A stretch of 52,874 nt of DNA from Oscillospiraceae bacterium. GTDB taxonomy: Bacteria; Bacillota; Clostridia; UMGS1810. This document shows positions 1 to 7,401 of the stretch, piece after piece (the stretch's first letter is position 1; every line of letters begins with the position of its first letter). A program made the translations under genes and the position numbers. The notes beneath the pieces are model-generated. The model saw only the letters and a list, made by a program, of their open reading frames with translations, ran no database searches and was not told the origin of the DNA. Location: contig SVJK01000009.1 of NCBI GenBank assembly GCA_015069015.1, positions 1 to 52,874 on the forward strand, written 5' to 3'.

Positions 1-39
1 GTGGTGCAGTAATGCGGAAACCTTGATTAAATAAGGCAT
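1..39 (-). CDS. possible start of a gene running off the left edge
   Basis: An ATG at 37-39 on the minus strand opens a frame (M-P-Y-L-I-K-V-S-A-L-L-H-H) that stays open to the window edge. An AGGAG lies only about 2 bases upstream, which is closer than ideal, so the start may differ. It lies downstream of the consensus promoter at 95-123, which shows that something is transcribed leftward here. I do not recognise the 13 visible residues. Confidence 0.2.
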   Translation of the reverse strand, partial: MPYLIKVSALLHH

Positions 40-65
40 TGCTCCTATGTACTACTTTTTGTCGG

Positions 66-82
66 TCACATCAATGATGTGA
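66..82. promoter_or_regulatory. 17-bp perfect palindrome, probable operator
   Basis: TCACATCA-a-TGATGTGA is a perfect odd-centred palindrome. It lies just downstream of the expected start site of the leftward promoter at 95-123. The position fits a repressor operator; a 5'-end RNA hairpin is the alternative. Confidence 0.45.
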
Positions 83-94
83 TTCCATGCATAC

Positions 95-123
95 ATTATA
101 CCATAATGTGATTAGTTTGTCAA
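95..123 (-). promoter_or_regulatory. consensus sigma-A promoter reading leftward
   Basis: On the minus strand TTGACA (118-123) is separated by exactly 17 bases from TATAAT (95-100). Both hexamers are perfect. The start site should fall near base 88, ahead of the palindrome at 66-82. Confidence 0.75.
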
Positions 124-209
124 AACCCATTTTTAAAGCAATAAACATACAACTTTTATACTACTTTCATACATCTTTCAAACAACTAACTAACATCTTT
201 TATACTTCT

Positions 210-296
210 TTAATACATCTCTCTTATCTTATCAAGGTAAACGGCAAATCCTTCTCTTACTTCTGGCGGTGAAACGATTTGAACTCTTTTACCAAA
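210..296 (-). pseudogene. C-terminal remnant of a WYL-domain regulator
   Basis: The minus strand encodes F-G-K-R-V-Q-I-V-S-P-P-E-V-R-E-G-F followed by about ten residues and a stop at 210-212. The pattern 'G..V.I.SPPEVRE.F...L..I...Y-stop' is the usual end of WYL (YafY-like) ligand-sensing transcription factors. A stop codon at 297-299 closes the frame upstream and no helix-turn-helix part is present, so only the last 28 codons or so survive. It is probably debris from rearrangement. Confidence 0.5.
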
Positions 297-347
297 TCAC
301 AGCATTAAAAAAATTCTTTCATATTTGACGAATTTTGAAAAGATATG

Positions 348-376
348 TTGATTTAAAAATCCAATAGTGGTATAAT
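348..376 (+). promoter_or_regulatory. sigma-A promoter of RNA-1
   Basis: TTGATT (348-353), a 17-base spacer, then a perfect TATAAT (371-376). The predicted start near 383 coincides with the first base of the closing helix of the structured RNA. Confidence 0.75.
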
Positions 377-382
377 ATAGTC

Positions 383-645
383 ACCACACTTTATATATCA
401 TATTTTTAATTATGATACTACTTTAATTTAATATTATATTTTAGAATATTTCTTTTGGAATATTCTTTGTTTGGTGTTCATATAAAGTATTGTGTTTGTT
501 AAAAACGCAGGCTTTATGAAATAACCTTTATATGGATACCATTAGAGTAGTGTTTCATAGTTGATATATAAATGTGTGGTAACATTGAAATCAAGCCTCG
601 TTTTTATGCGTGGTGCAGATTTCTGTTGCCACGCATTTTTTATTG
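383..645 (+). ncRNA. structured pseudoknotted RNA, copy 1 (RNA-1)
   Basis: No open frame explains this stretch, but strong pairing does. Closing helix: 383-399 with 563-580, one bulge. Inner hairpin: 472-487 with 526-541, 16 pairs including two G-U. Its loop holds AAAAACGCAGGCTT (501-514), which pairs with AAGCCTCGTTTTT (593-605) just 3' of the closing helix, forming a pseudoknot of 13 pairs with one bulged C. A smaller hairpin pairs 443-450 with 459-466. The transcript ends in a terminator at 606-643. The same plan recurs at 26402-26571 with compensatory changes, so I infer a trans-acting RNA rather than a leader. The terminator also separates it from the lipoprotein gene at 717. I could not match it to a named family; raiA and other clostridial RNAs remain to be excluded by covariance search. 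Confidence 0.75.
606..643 (+). terminator. Rho-independent terminator of RNA-1
   Basis: ATGCGTGG (606-613) pairs with CCACGCAT (629-636) and is followed by a run of T. Confidence 0.8.
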
Positions 646-716
646 CGTGAGAATTTAGAAAGGAGCAAAATTTCAAATTATATAAAAATTAAATACATAC
701 AGAAAGGAATTTAAAA

Positions 717-1265
717 ATGAAAAAATTATTTTCTTTATTATTAGTATTTGCAATGATTTTAAGCCTTTGTGCTTGCGGTGGAAATGAAAAGAATAGTTCA
801 AACAAAGCAACAATTTTTACAAATGACAACAAATCAGTTCAAATGTCTGCGGAAGATTTATTTGAAGTTTATGATTCTAACGAAGCAAAATTCAATAAAC
901 TGTACTATAGGGCAAAAATAGAATTTGAAGGCACTATCAAATCAATAGAAATGGATAGAAGTGTCATTGTAGAAAGTGGAAGTGTTATGGGCGTAGGAGC
1001 CGACGGCGGTGCAAGCAAAATAGTTTTTGAAGAAGGCTGGTGTTTGGTAGTTGATGCAAATAATACAGAAATTGACTTGGCGGATTTCGATAAAGGGGAT
1101 ACCGTCAAAGTTACTTCAGGTATTGTTGGAGCACCATTTAACACAGACTATATTAAAAAAGTATGTGATAATAACAGAGTTGTTTGGCTCGTTGGCGATG
1201 ACGTAACAGACGATTTTAACAACAATGCAAAGTTCTGCGATATCAAAACAACGATTCAAAAATAA
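717..1265 (+). CDS. small secreted lipoprotein with tRNA_anti-like (OB-fold) region
   Basis: This 182-residue protein starts with a lysine pair, a hydrophobic stretch and a lipobox ending in Cys (L-S-L-C-A-C, residues 15-20), so it should be a lipoprotein on the outer face of the membrane. The mature part (about 43-150) has the pattern of tRNA_anti-like OB-fold proteins common in Clostridia: 'F....Y....I.F.G.I.SI' followed by short strands and 'GD.V.V.G'. In such proteins the OB fold is usually an isolated extracellular domain with no proven ligand. The start is supported by GAAAGGA eight bases before ATG. It stands alone, downstream of RNA-1 but behind that RNA's terminator. Function unknown. 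Confidence 0.75.
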   Translation: MKKLFSLLLVFAMILSLCACGGNEKNSSNKATIFTNDNKSVQMSAEDLFEVYDSNEAKFNKLYYRAKIEFEGTIKSIEMDRSVIVESGSVMGVGADGGASKIVFEEGWCLVVDANNTEIDLADFDKGDTVKVTSGIVGAPFNTDYIKKVCDNNRVVWLVGDDVTDDFNNNAKFCDIKTTIQK

Positions 1266-1277
1266 GATTACAAAACA

Positions 1278-1331
1278 AAGTCAGACATTTAACAGAAATC
1301 ATTTATAATATCAATGTTAATTGTCTGACTT
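1278..1331. repeat. inverted repeat after the lipoprotein gene
   Basis: AAGTCAGACA-T-TTAAC (1278-1293) mirrors GTTAA-T-TGTCTGACTT (1316-1331) with one mismatch. It may act as a weak terminator, or mark one end of the recombinase remnant: the hairpin on the other side (1572-1617) carries the related core GTTAGACA. Confidence 0.5.
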
Positions 1332-1340
1332 AAATTTTAT

Positions 1341-1544
1341 CTATTTTTCCAAAAGAGAAACATATTTATAGACGGTTGTACGGCTCATGTCGCACACTCT
1401 GGCAAGTTCTGAAACATTTAATTTGCCCGACTTCAAAGACGGATAATGTCGCAGGAAGGCGGCGGGAATATCTTCCTTTGTTACTTGCGATCTGCCGATG
1501 GGTATCCCTTTTGTTCCGGCTTCAGACATTTGCAATTTCTTCAT
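1341..1544 (-). pseudogene. C-terminal helix-turn-helix of a serine recombinase (resolvase)
   Basis: This 67-codon frame reads like the DNA-binding tail of a resolvase/invertase: an I-G-R-S linker, a hydrophobic 'F..HYPSLKSGKLNVSELARV' helix, and 'C-D-M-S-R-T-T-V-Y-K-Y' as the recognition helix (residues 45-62). The N-terminal catalytic domain with the active serine is missing, and no sequence upstream restores it. No good ribosome site precedes the ATG. I read it as the leftover of a mobile element. Alternatively it is a free-standing small DNA-binding protein, since the frame itself is intact. It lies between two related hairpins (1278-1331 and 1572-1617). Confidence 0.5.
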
Positions 1545-1571
1545 AAAAAATCCATTTCAAATTTTAAAAAA

Positions 1572-1617
1572 AGTTAGACACATCATTGGTAAAAATCCCA
1601 AAATGATGTGTCTAACT
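1572..1617 (-). terminator. terminator of the GGGtGRT operon
   Basis: A perfect 16-bp inverted repeat (1572-1587 with 1602-1617) is followed, on the minus strand, by seven T. It lies about 60 bases past the stop of the GGGtGRT gene. Confidence 0.8.
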
Positions 1618-1678
1618 AAAAAGTTCTACATTTTTAATTTCAAGAAATTTTCAAAAGTCCTAAAACCCTTGTAAACTC

Positions 1679-2680
1679 TTATTTATTCATTGCCTCCTGA
1701 ACAGCAACTGCAACAGCAACAGTCATACCAACCATGGGGTTGTTACCTGCGCCGATAAGTCCCATCATTTCAACATGAGCGGGAACAGATGATGAGCCTG
1801 CGAACTGTGCATCAGAGTGCATTCTTCCCATAGTATCTGTCATACCATAGGAAGCGGGGCCAGCAGCCATGTTATCGGGGTGAAGTGTTCTTCCTGTACC
1901 ACCGCCGGATGCAACTGAGAAGTATTTTTTGCCCATTTCGTTACATTCTTTTTTGTATGTTCCTGCAACGGGGTGCTGGAATCTTGTGGGGTTGGTGGAG
2001 TTACCTGTGATGGAAACATCAACGCCTTCAAGGTGCATAATTGCAACGCCTTCTCTAACATCGTCGGAGCCATAGCATCTAACCTTTGCTCTTTCACCGT
2101 TGGAGTATGCTTTTTCTTTCACAACTTCAACTTTACCTGTTGCATAGTCAAATTTTGTCTGAACATATGTGAAGCCGTTGATTCTTGAAATGATCTGTGC
2201 AGCATCTTTTCCAAGACCGTTAAGGATAACTTTGAGGGGTTCTTTTCTAACTTTGTTTGCAGTTCTTGCAATACCGATTGCACCTTCAGCAGCTGCAAAG
2301 GATTCGTGACCTGCCAGGAATGCGAAACATTTTGTTTCTTCTCTTAAAAGCATTGCGCCGAGGTTACCGTGACCGAGACCTACTTTTCTGTCATCTGCAA
2401 CAGAGCCGTCGATACAGAAAGCCTGGAGACCTTCACCGATTACTTCTGCAGCATCAGCAGCATTTTTGCAGCCTTTTTTGATTGCAAGTGCAGCACCTAC
2501 AACATATGCCCAAGCGGCATTTTCAAAGCAAATGGGCTGAATTCCTTTAACGATGCCGTATGCATCTACGCCTTTTTCATCGCAGATTGCTTTTGCTTCT
2601 TCTATTGATGCAATACCGTTTGCATTAAGAACAGCATTGATGTTATTTATTCTTCTTTCATAACTTTCAAATAAAGCCAT
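1679..2680 (-). CDS. GGGtGRT family protein
   Basis: A 333-residue cytosolic protein with no signal or membrane segment. It carries the family signature S-G-G-G-T-G-R-T at about residue 258 and a glycine/methionine-rich tail with G-A-G-N-N-P-M-V-G-M. The family is named for this motif, and its biochemical role is not established. AAAGGAGG seven bases before ATG fixes the start. It follows the NifU-like gene by 20 bases and shares its promoter; the two occur as a pair in many anaerobic Firmicutes, which suggests a common complex or an Fe-S or selenium/sulfur-related task. That last step is inference. The glycine-rich motif resembles a nucleotide or phosphate loop, but I see no classical Walker motif. 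Confidence 0.85.
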   Translation of the reverse strand: MALFESYERRINNINAVLNANGIASIEEAKAICDEKGVDAYGIVKGIQPICFENAAWAYVVGAALAIKKGCKNAADAAEVIGEGLQAFCIDGSVADDRKVGLGHGNLGAMLLREETKCFAFLAGHESFAAAEGAIGIARTANKVRKEPLKVILNGLGKDAAQIISRINGFTYVQTKFDYATGKVEVVKEKAYSNGERAKVRCYGSDDVREGVAIMHLEGVDVSITGNSTNPTRFQHPVAGTYKKECNEMGKKYFSVASGGGTGRTLHPDNMAAGPASYGMTDTMGRMHSDAQFAGSSSVPAHVEMMGLIGAGNNPMVGMTVAVAVAVQEAMNK

Positions 2681-2700
2681 TTTATGTATCCTCCTTTAAA

Positions 2701-3393
2701 TTACTCTTCTCTGGGATCGATGAGTCTTGCAGCATCATCAACTCTGCCGTACTGACCGCTTGCTTTTTCCAAAGCTTCGTTTGCATCCATACCCTTTTTG
2801 ATCATTTCCATCATTCTGCCAAGTTGAACGAACTTGTAGCCAATGATTTCATCATCTTCATCAAGAGCAATTTTGGTAACATAGCCTTCTGCCATTTCAA
2901 GGTATCTTGAACCTTTTGCAAGTGTTCCATACATTGTACCAACCTGGCTTCTGAGACCTTTACCGAGGTCTTCAAGACCTGCACCGATGGGAAGACCGCC
3001 TTCTGAGAACGCTGTCTGAGTTCTTCCGTATACAATCTGGAGGAAGAGCTCTCTCATAGCTGTGTTTATAGCATCACAAACAAGGTCTGTGTTGAGTGCT
3101 TCGAGAATTGTTTTTCCGGGGAGAATTTCTGATGCCATAGCAGCAGAGTGTGTCATACCGGAGCAGCCGATTGTTTCAACGAGTGCTTCCTGAATGATAC
3201 CATCTTTTACGTTTAAGGAAAGTTTACATGTTCCCTGCTGAGGAGCACACCAACCTATACCGTGGGTAAAACCGGAAATATCTTTGATTTCTTTGGATGC
3301 AACCCACTTGCCTTCTTCAGGAATGGGAGCAGGACCGTGATTTGCGCCTTTTTTAACAACGCACATATTTTCTACTTCTGAACTGTAAATCAT
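2701..3393 (-). CDS. NifU/IscU-like iron-sulfur scaffold-type protein
   Basis: The 230-residue product contains a NifU_N/IscU-like core (about residues 45-150). Cysteines occur in the contexts G-W-C-A-P-Q-Q-G-T-C-K and E-T-I-G-C-S-G-M-T-H, the second matching the scaffold 'GC..S..S' element. A C-terminal extension ends in R-L-I-D-P-R-E-E. IscU proteins assemble [2Fe-2S] or [4Fe-4S] clusters on three cysteines and hand them to apoproteins. This one is longer than IscU (about 130 residues) and is the known partner of GGGtGRT proteins, so it is not necessarily a general scaffold. AAAGGGG precedes the ATG. It is the first gene of a two-gene operon. Confidence 0.8.
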   Translation of the reverse strand: MIYSSEVENMCVVKKGANHGPAPIPEEGKWVASKEIKDISGFTHGIGWCAPQQGTCKLSLNVKDGIIQEALVETIGCSGMTHSAAMASEILPGKTILEALNTDLVCDAINTAMRELFLQIVYGRTQTAFSEGGLPIGAGLEDLGKGLRSQVGTMYGTLAKGSRYLEMAEGYVTKIALDEDDEIIGYKFVQLGRMMEMIKKGMDANEALEKASGQYGRVDDAARLIDPREE

Positions 3394-3437
3394 TATATGA
3401 CCCCTTTCTTATTGAATACATAATATAACATGATAAT

Positions 3438-3466
3438 ATATTACCATATAATTTTTTATCAATCAA
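3438..3466 (-). promoter_or_regulatory. probable promoter of the NifU-like/GGGtGRT operon
   Basis: On the minus strand TTGATT (3461-3466), 17 bases, TAATAT (3438-3443). The 385-base gap 3394-3778 also holds a TTGACA-like box further upstream without a matching -10. No gene is visible in the gap. Confidence 0.45.
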
Positions 3467-3701
3467 GGTTTTTTGACAAATTTCTGTCAAAATATGCTTT
3501 TTTTCTTTTTGGAAAACTTTTTTATTATGTAATATGACCATCACGTGTCAAGTCACTGTATAAATATGATATTCTGATCAGATTCTGCCATATATTCAAT
3601 TTACGATATCATCGATTTTACAGTTTGAAAATATAGCATATAATGTCATAAAAAATCTTAAAATATGTCAAATAAAGTCATTAATTTTCTTAGGATTTGT
3701 A

Positions 3702-3730
3702 TTGAAATATCAGTTTCTGAATGATATAAT
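3702..3730 (+). promoter_or_regulatory. promoter of the Gfo/Idh/MocA gene
   Basis: TTGAAA (3702-3707), a 17-base spacer and TATAAT (3725-3730), about 50 bases before the start codon. Confidence 0.65.
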
Positions 3731-3778
3731 TAATTTACAGGATAAATTAATTTGAATTTACGTTCATAGGAGGAAAAA

Positions 3779-4795
3779 ATGAGTAAGAAAATTAATATTG
3801 CTGTTGTAGGTGTAGGAGGATTCGGTCTGCACCATGTAAAAGCAATTTCAGAAAATCCAAATGCAAACCTTGTTGCAGTTTGCGACATTGATGAAGAAGC
3901 GGCAAAAAAATGCTGTGAAGAATATGGAGTAGCATATACCACAAATTTTGATGACATATTAAACAACAAAGAAATTTCTGCAATTTCCATAGCCCTTCCC
4001 GACCAGATTCACTGTGAATACGTGAAAAAGGCTCTGAGAGCAGGAAAAGATGTTTTATGTGAAAAACCTCTGGCGCTGAGATTAGACGAGTGTAAAGAGA
4101 TGATTTCAGTTGCAAAAGAGACGGGAAAATATCTTATGGTTGGTCAGATTTGCAGGTTTACACCGGGATTTGTTATGGCTAAAAAGATTATTGATGAAGG
4201 TCAGATTGGAGAACTTTTCTTTGTGGAAAGTGAATATGCCCACGATTATTCCAATATGACCTGCGAGTGGAGAAAGAATGATCCGGAAAGAGACGGATTT
4301 TTGGGCGGAGCGTGTCATGCAGTTGACCTTTTGAGATGGATTGCAGGAAACCCGTCAGAAGTTTTTGCATATGCAAATCACAAGGTTTTAAAAGACTGGC
4401 CGTCAAATGACTGCACAATCTCAATTATGAAATTCCCCAATGACGTTATCGGAAAAGTCTTTTGCTCTACAGGGTGCAAACGTGACTACACCATGAGAAC
4501 AGTTCTCTATGGTACAAACGGAACTATTATTGTTGACAACACAAATCCCTATCTTACATTATACAAAGAGAATCTTTATCTTGAAAAAGGATGTCACGAT
4601 GTTGGTGTTCAGATTCCCGTTGAGGTCAGCAACCACAACATCAAAGATGAAATCAATGAATTTGTAAACTGCATTATAGAAAAAAGAGAGCCGATTCTCA
4701 CACCTCAGGAAGGTGCGGCAACTGTTTCAATTTGTCTGGCAACTATACAGAGTGCAAAAGAACACAGAGCGGTTGAAGTAGATTACAATTTCTGA
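3779..4795 (+). CDS. Gfo/Idh/MocA family NAD(P)-dependent sugar oxidoreductase
   Basis: This 338-residue cytosolic enzyme begins with a Rossmann fold (V-V-G-V-G-G-F-G, residues about 9-16), has the family E-K-P motif near residue 104, and carries the C-terminal G-G-A-C-H-A-V-D-L-L-R-W catalytic-helix motif with His near residue 180. Members oxidise or reduce hydroxyls of sugars, inositols or their derivatives with NAD(P). The substrate cannot be read from sequence. GGAGG six bases before ATG sets the start. It is monocistronic, between its own promoter and a strong shared terminator. Full length for the family (330-380) with no missing motif. Confidence 0.9.
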   Translation: MSKKINIAVVGVGGFGLHHVKAISENPNANLVAVCDIDEEAAKKCCEEYGVAYTTNFDDILNNKEISAISIALPDQIHCEYVKKALRAGKDVLCEKPLALRLDECKEMISVAKETGKYLMVGQICRFTPGFVMAKKIIDEGQIGELFFVESEYAHDYSNMTCEWRKNDPERDGFLGGACHAVDLLRWIAGNPSEVFAYANHKVLKDWPSNDCTISIMKFPNDVIGKVFCSTGCKRDYTMRTVLYGTNGTIIVDNTNPYLTLYKENLYLEKGCHDVGVQIPVEVSNHNIKDEINEFVNCIIEKREPILTPQEGAATVSICLATIQSAKEHRAVEVDYNF

Positions 4796-4814
4796 TATTT
4801 TAAAAACAAAACAT

Positions 4815-4858
4815 AAAAATTGGTGTAAAAATTTATTTAAATTTTTACACCAATTTTT
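4815..4858. terminator. bidirectional terminator
   Basis: A perfect 19-bp stem (4815-4833 with 4840-4858) with A-run and T-run flanks lies between the convergent oxidoreductase gene and the efflux operon. Confidence 0.85.
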
Positions 4859-4872
4859 GCTTGTATAATCAC

Positions 4873-6273
4873 TTATTCAGGTTTATATTCCCCTGTTATT
4901 TTAATCCGGTTATTTGTTTCGGAAAGATACTCTTTCCCCTCAACTATAACTTTGTCACCTGATTTGATACCGCGTATGATTTCTGTATAAACACCGTCTG
5001 TAACACCAATTGTCACTTTGCGTTTTTTGGCAGTTTCTTTCTCAGAAACATATACATAATACTCTCCGCTTTCATTTATGAGAGAGTCTGTGGGAACAGT
5101 TATAACATCATCCTTTTCTGCTGTTGTAAGACTTATATCTGCAAGCATTCCCGCTTTTATCTTTTCGTCGGTGTTGTCCACGGAAACTCTCACGCTATAG
5201 AGTCCTGTTTTCGCATTTTTTACGGGATTGGCAACGGTGACAGATGCTTCTATCTGTTCAATTCCCGCAGATGTCACGCTTACACTTGCCTTGCTTCCCT
5301 GTTCTATTTTTCCGATTACTGATTCAGGCACATAAATCTGGGCGTCTATCATACTTGTGTTTGCCATATCAAATGCAGGAGCACCCGGTGAAACCATCTG
5401 CCCTTCTGATACGTAAAGTGCAGACACATAACCTGATATGGGAGCTGTTATATTTGTGTTGTTGAGGCTATTTTGGGCAATATCAAGTGCTGCTTTTGCC
5501 TGATTTAAAGATGCTCTGGCAGTTTCCTTTGAAGATGCAACGGCATTTTGAGTGAGATTCACGTTTTCTTTTGCGGTATTGAGTGCATTCTCTGCATTTT
5601 TGAGGGCATTCTTTGCCGCATCAAATGCCGCTGAAGAAGTTGCTTTAACAGTTTTAAGATTTTCCTCGGCAGATATCATCTGTGTGTGTGCCATATCAAG
5701 TTCTACCTGACTTGCCCCTCCCATTTCAAAAAGGGCAAGTGTACGCTCATATGAGTTTTTTGCATCAGTATATCCTTGGGTTGCAATTTTCACCTGTGAA
5801 GCATTTTCAAAAAGTATTTTTTCTCTGTCATAATTTGATTTTGCGCTGTCATAGGCAGTCTGAGCATTTAATAGTGCCTGATTTGCCTGAGATATCTGCT
5901 GTTTTGATGATGAATTCATAACTGCGTTATATCCGGCATTTGCACTCTCGTAGGCTGCAAGAGCCTGTTCATAAGAAAGTTTTATGTCCGTTGGATCAAG
6001 TTTTATAATGACTGTCCCCGCCTCAACATAATCCCCTTCTTGGGCAAGAACTTCAATGGCTTTCGCTCCAACCTTTGACGACACAGACACACTTTCCGAA
6101 GCTTCCAATGTTCCTGTATATGTTACCATTTCTGAAACATCGCTCCTTTTGGTATCAAAAACAGACACATTAATTTTTCCGTCGTCACCGGATGAATTAT
6201 CTGAATTATCAGAACAACCCGAAATCAAAAGAAGAAACAGAGAAAGCACTATTATCAAGATTTTTTTATTCAT
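4873..6273 (-). CDS. RND efflux periplasmic adaptor (MFP/HlyD type) lipoprotein
   Basis: A 466-residue adaptor of the MexA/AcrA class. It has a lipoprotein signal (L-L-I-S-G-C at about residues 15-20), a lipoyl half-motif, a very long alpha-hairpin of alanine/asparagine/lysine-rich heptads (about 95-275), the second lipoyl half (N-I-T-A-P-I-S-G-Y-V), then beta-barrel and membrane-proximal domains. The adaptor would link the RND pump to an exit duct. The hairpin is long for the family (usual total 350-420 residues), which fits a wall-spanning role in a Gram-positive cell. It is the last gene of the marR-RND-tolC-adaptor operon, 27 bases after the TolC-like gene. Confidence 0.9.
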   Translation of the reverse strand: MNKKILIIVLSLFLLLISGCSDNSDNSSGDDGKINVSVFDTKRSDVSEMVTYTGTLEASESVSVSSKVGAKAIEVLAQEGDYVEAGTVIIKLDPTDIKLSYEQALAAYESANAGYNAVMNSSSKQQISQANQALLNAQTAYDSAKSNYDREKILFENASQVKIATQGYTDAKNSYERTLALFEMGGASQVELDMAHTQMISAEENLKTVKATSSAAFDAAKNALKNAENALNTAKENVNLTQNAVASSKETARASLNQAKAALDIAQNSLNNTNITAPISGYVSALYVSEGQMVSPGAPAFDMANTSMIDAQIYVPESVIGKIEQGSKASVSVTSAGIEQIEASVTVANPVKNAKTGLYSVRVSVDNTDEKIKAGMLADISLTTAEKDDVITVPTDSLINESGEYYVYVSEKETAKKRKVTIGVTDGVYTEIIRGIKSGDKVIVEGKEYLSETNNRIKITGEYKPE

Positions 6274-6300
6274 AATACTATTTTCCTTTCCCTTTCAAAA

Positions 6301-7401
6301 TTATACACCCGTCGTTGTTTCATAAGCATATTTTTCAACAGCAAGTTTGTGGGACAAAAGCGCATTTTCATATTCCAGCTCTGCCATCGTCAGTTCATCC
6401 GAAAGTGCAGTGAGAATATTATTTGTTATCATTCCCATTTCATATCTGACTTTGTTGACTTCATATTCTGATTTTTTATACTCAAATTTACGTTTTGCAA
6501 TGTCAGATGAGATTTCAGCATTTATTGCATTATAATATGCATTCTTTATGGCAAGAGAAATGTTCTTTACACCAAGTGAATAGTTGTTTGCAGCCTTTAT
6601 GTAATCAGCATAAGATGTGAAAAATGTTACACTATCTTCATTCAATGAGCTCGCAGTCTGATAGTAATCTTTTGCAAGTTCTGCACTTATTTCAAGCCCT
6701 GCCACATCATATCTTGTCTTCATAGCATTTTTTGTATCAGCGGCAAGATCGCTTTCAAAATTGTTCGGACGGGATATTTCATCAGTGAGAATAAATGCTG
6801 CATCTTCTTCTGTATTCAAACGTATTCTCAAAGAATCTGTCAAAAGTTCTGCATTGCTTTCCGCTTTTAAAAGTCCTGCCTTTGCCTCATCAAGAGAGAT
6901 CTCTGCATTTGTAACTTCAAGGGCTGTACACATACCGAGGCTGTACTTCTTTTTTACAACCTCAAGGTTATCCTCTGCTCTTTTTACGGCATTTTCATAG
7001 ACTTTGCAAAGTTTAAGTGCACTTTTCAATGTGTAATAATCATTTGTTGTATTGTATTTTATGGCTGACTCTGTTTTTAATTTTTCCTTTTTGGAAAGCT
7101 CGGAATATTTCCTGAACATTTTCACATAGTATCCGTTTTTTACATAAATCAAATCAAAATTCTGATTTATGTGAATGTCCATGTTTTTATAGTCTTTCTG
7201 ACTGAGTGCTGCATCTTTGAGCTGTTTTTCAACCTTCTGCCTGTTCACCTCACAAAGTGCGAGCTCAGGGCTGTCTGTAAGTGCCATTTCTTGCGCTTTT
7301 TCAAGAGACAAAGTATATGTTTTGGAAGCCATGGCTGTATTTGCACTTAGAGTTATCACTAATGTAAATGCCACAGCTATTATTCTTTTAATTGTCATCA
7401 T
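6301..7401 (-). CDS. TolC-family alpha-helical duct-like protein
   Basis: The 366-residue product has a cleavable signal peptide (about 1-26, ending A-M-A-S) and two repeats of long amphipathic helices typical of TolC/OEP: 'L...KAQEMALTDSPEL' near residue 35, a mid-protein L-G-M-C-T-A-L-E-V-T-N-A-E, and a late Y-E-M-G-M-I-T-N-N-I-L-T-A. It is shorter than Gram-negative TolC (about 430-490). I see no clear outer-membrane beta-strand insert, but that needs modelling. It overlaps the RND gene by 14 bases and shares its operon. A Gram-positive spore-former has no known outer membrane, so the likely role is a conduit through the wall. Confidence 0.85.
   Translation of the reverse strand: MMTIKRIIAVAFTLVITLSANTAMASKTYTLSLEKAQEMALTDSPELALCEVNRQKVEKQLKDAALSQKDYKNMDIHINQNFDLIYVKNGYYVKMFRKYSELSKKEKLKTESAIKYNTTNDYYTLKSALKLCKVYENAVKRAEDNLEVVKKKYSLGMCTALEVTNAEISLDEAKAGLLKAESNAELLTDSLRIRLNTEEDAAFILTDEISRPNNFESDLAADTKNAMKTRYDVAGLEISAELAKDYYQTASSLNEDSVTFFTSYADYIKAANNYSLGVKNISLAIKNAYYNAINAEISSDIAKRKFEYKKSEYEVNKVRYEMGMITNNILTALSDELTMAELEYENALLSHKLAVEKYAYETTTGV

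Noticed and set aside
87-272. 61-codon plus-strand frame at the left edge
   Set aside because: It lies over the leftward promoter and the WYL remnant, has no ribosome site, and its composition is that of AT-rich non-coding DNA.
383-645. RNA-1 as 6S RNA or tmRNA
   Set aside because: 6S has a central bubble mimicking an open promoter and no loop-to-tail pseudoknot of this length. tmRNA would show a tRNA-like CCA end and a tag frame. Neither is present.
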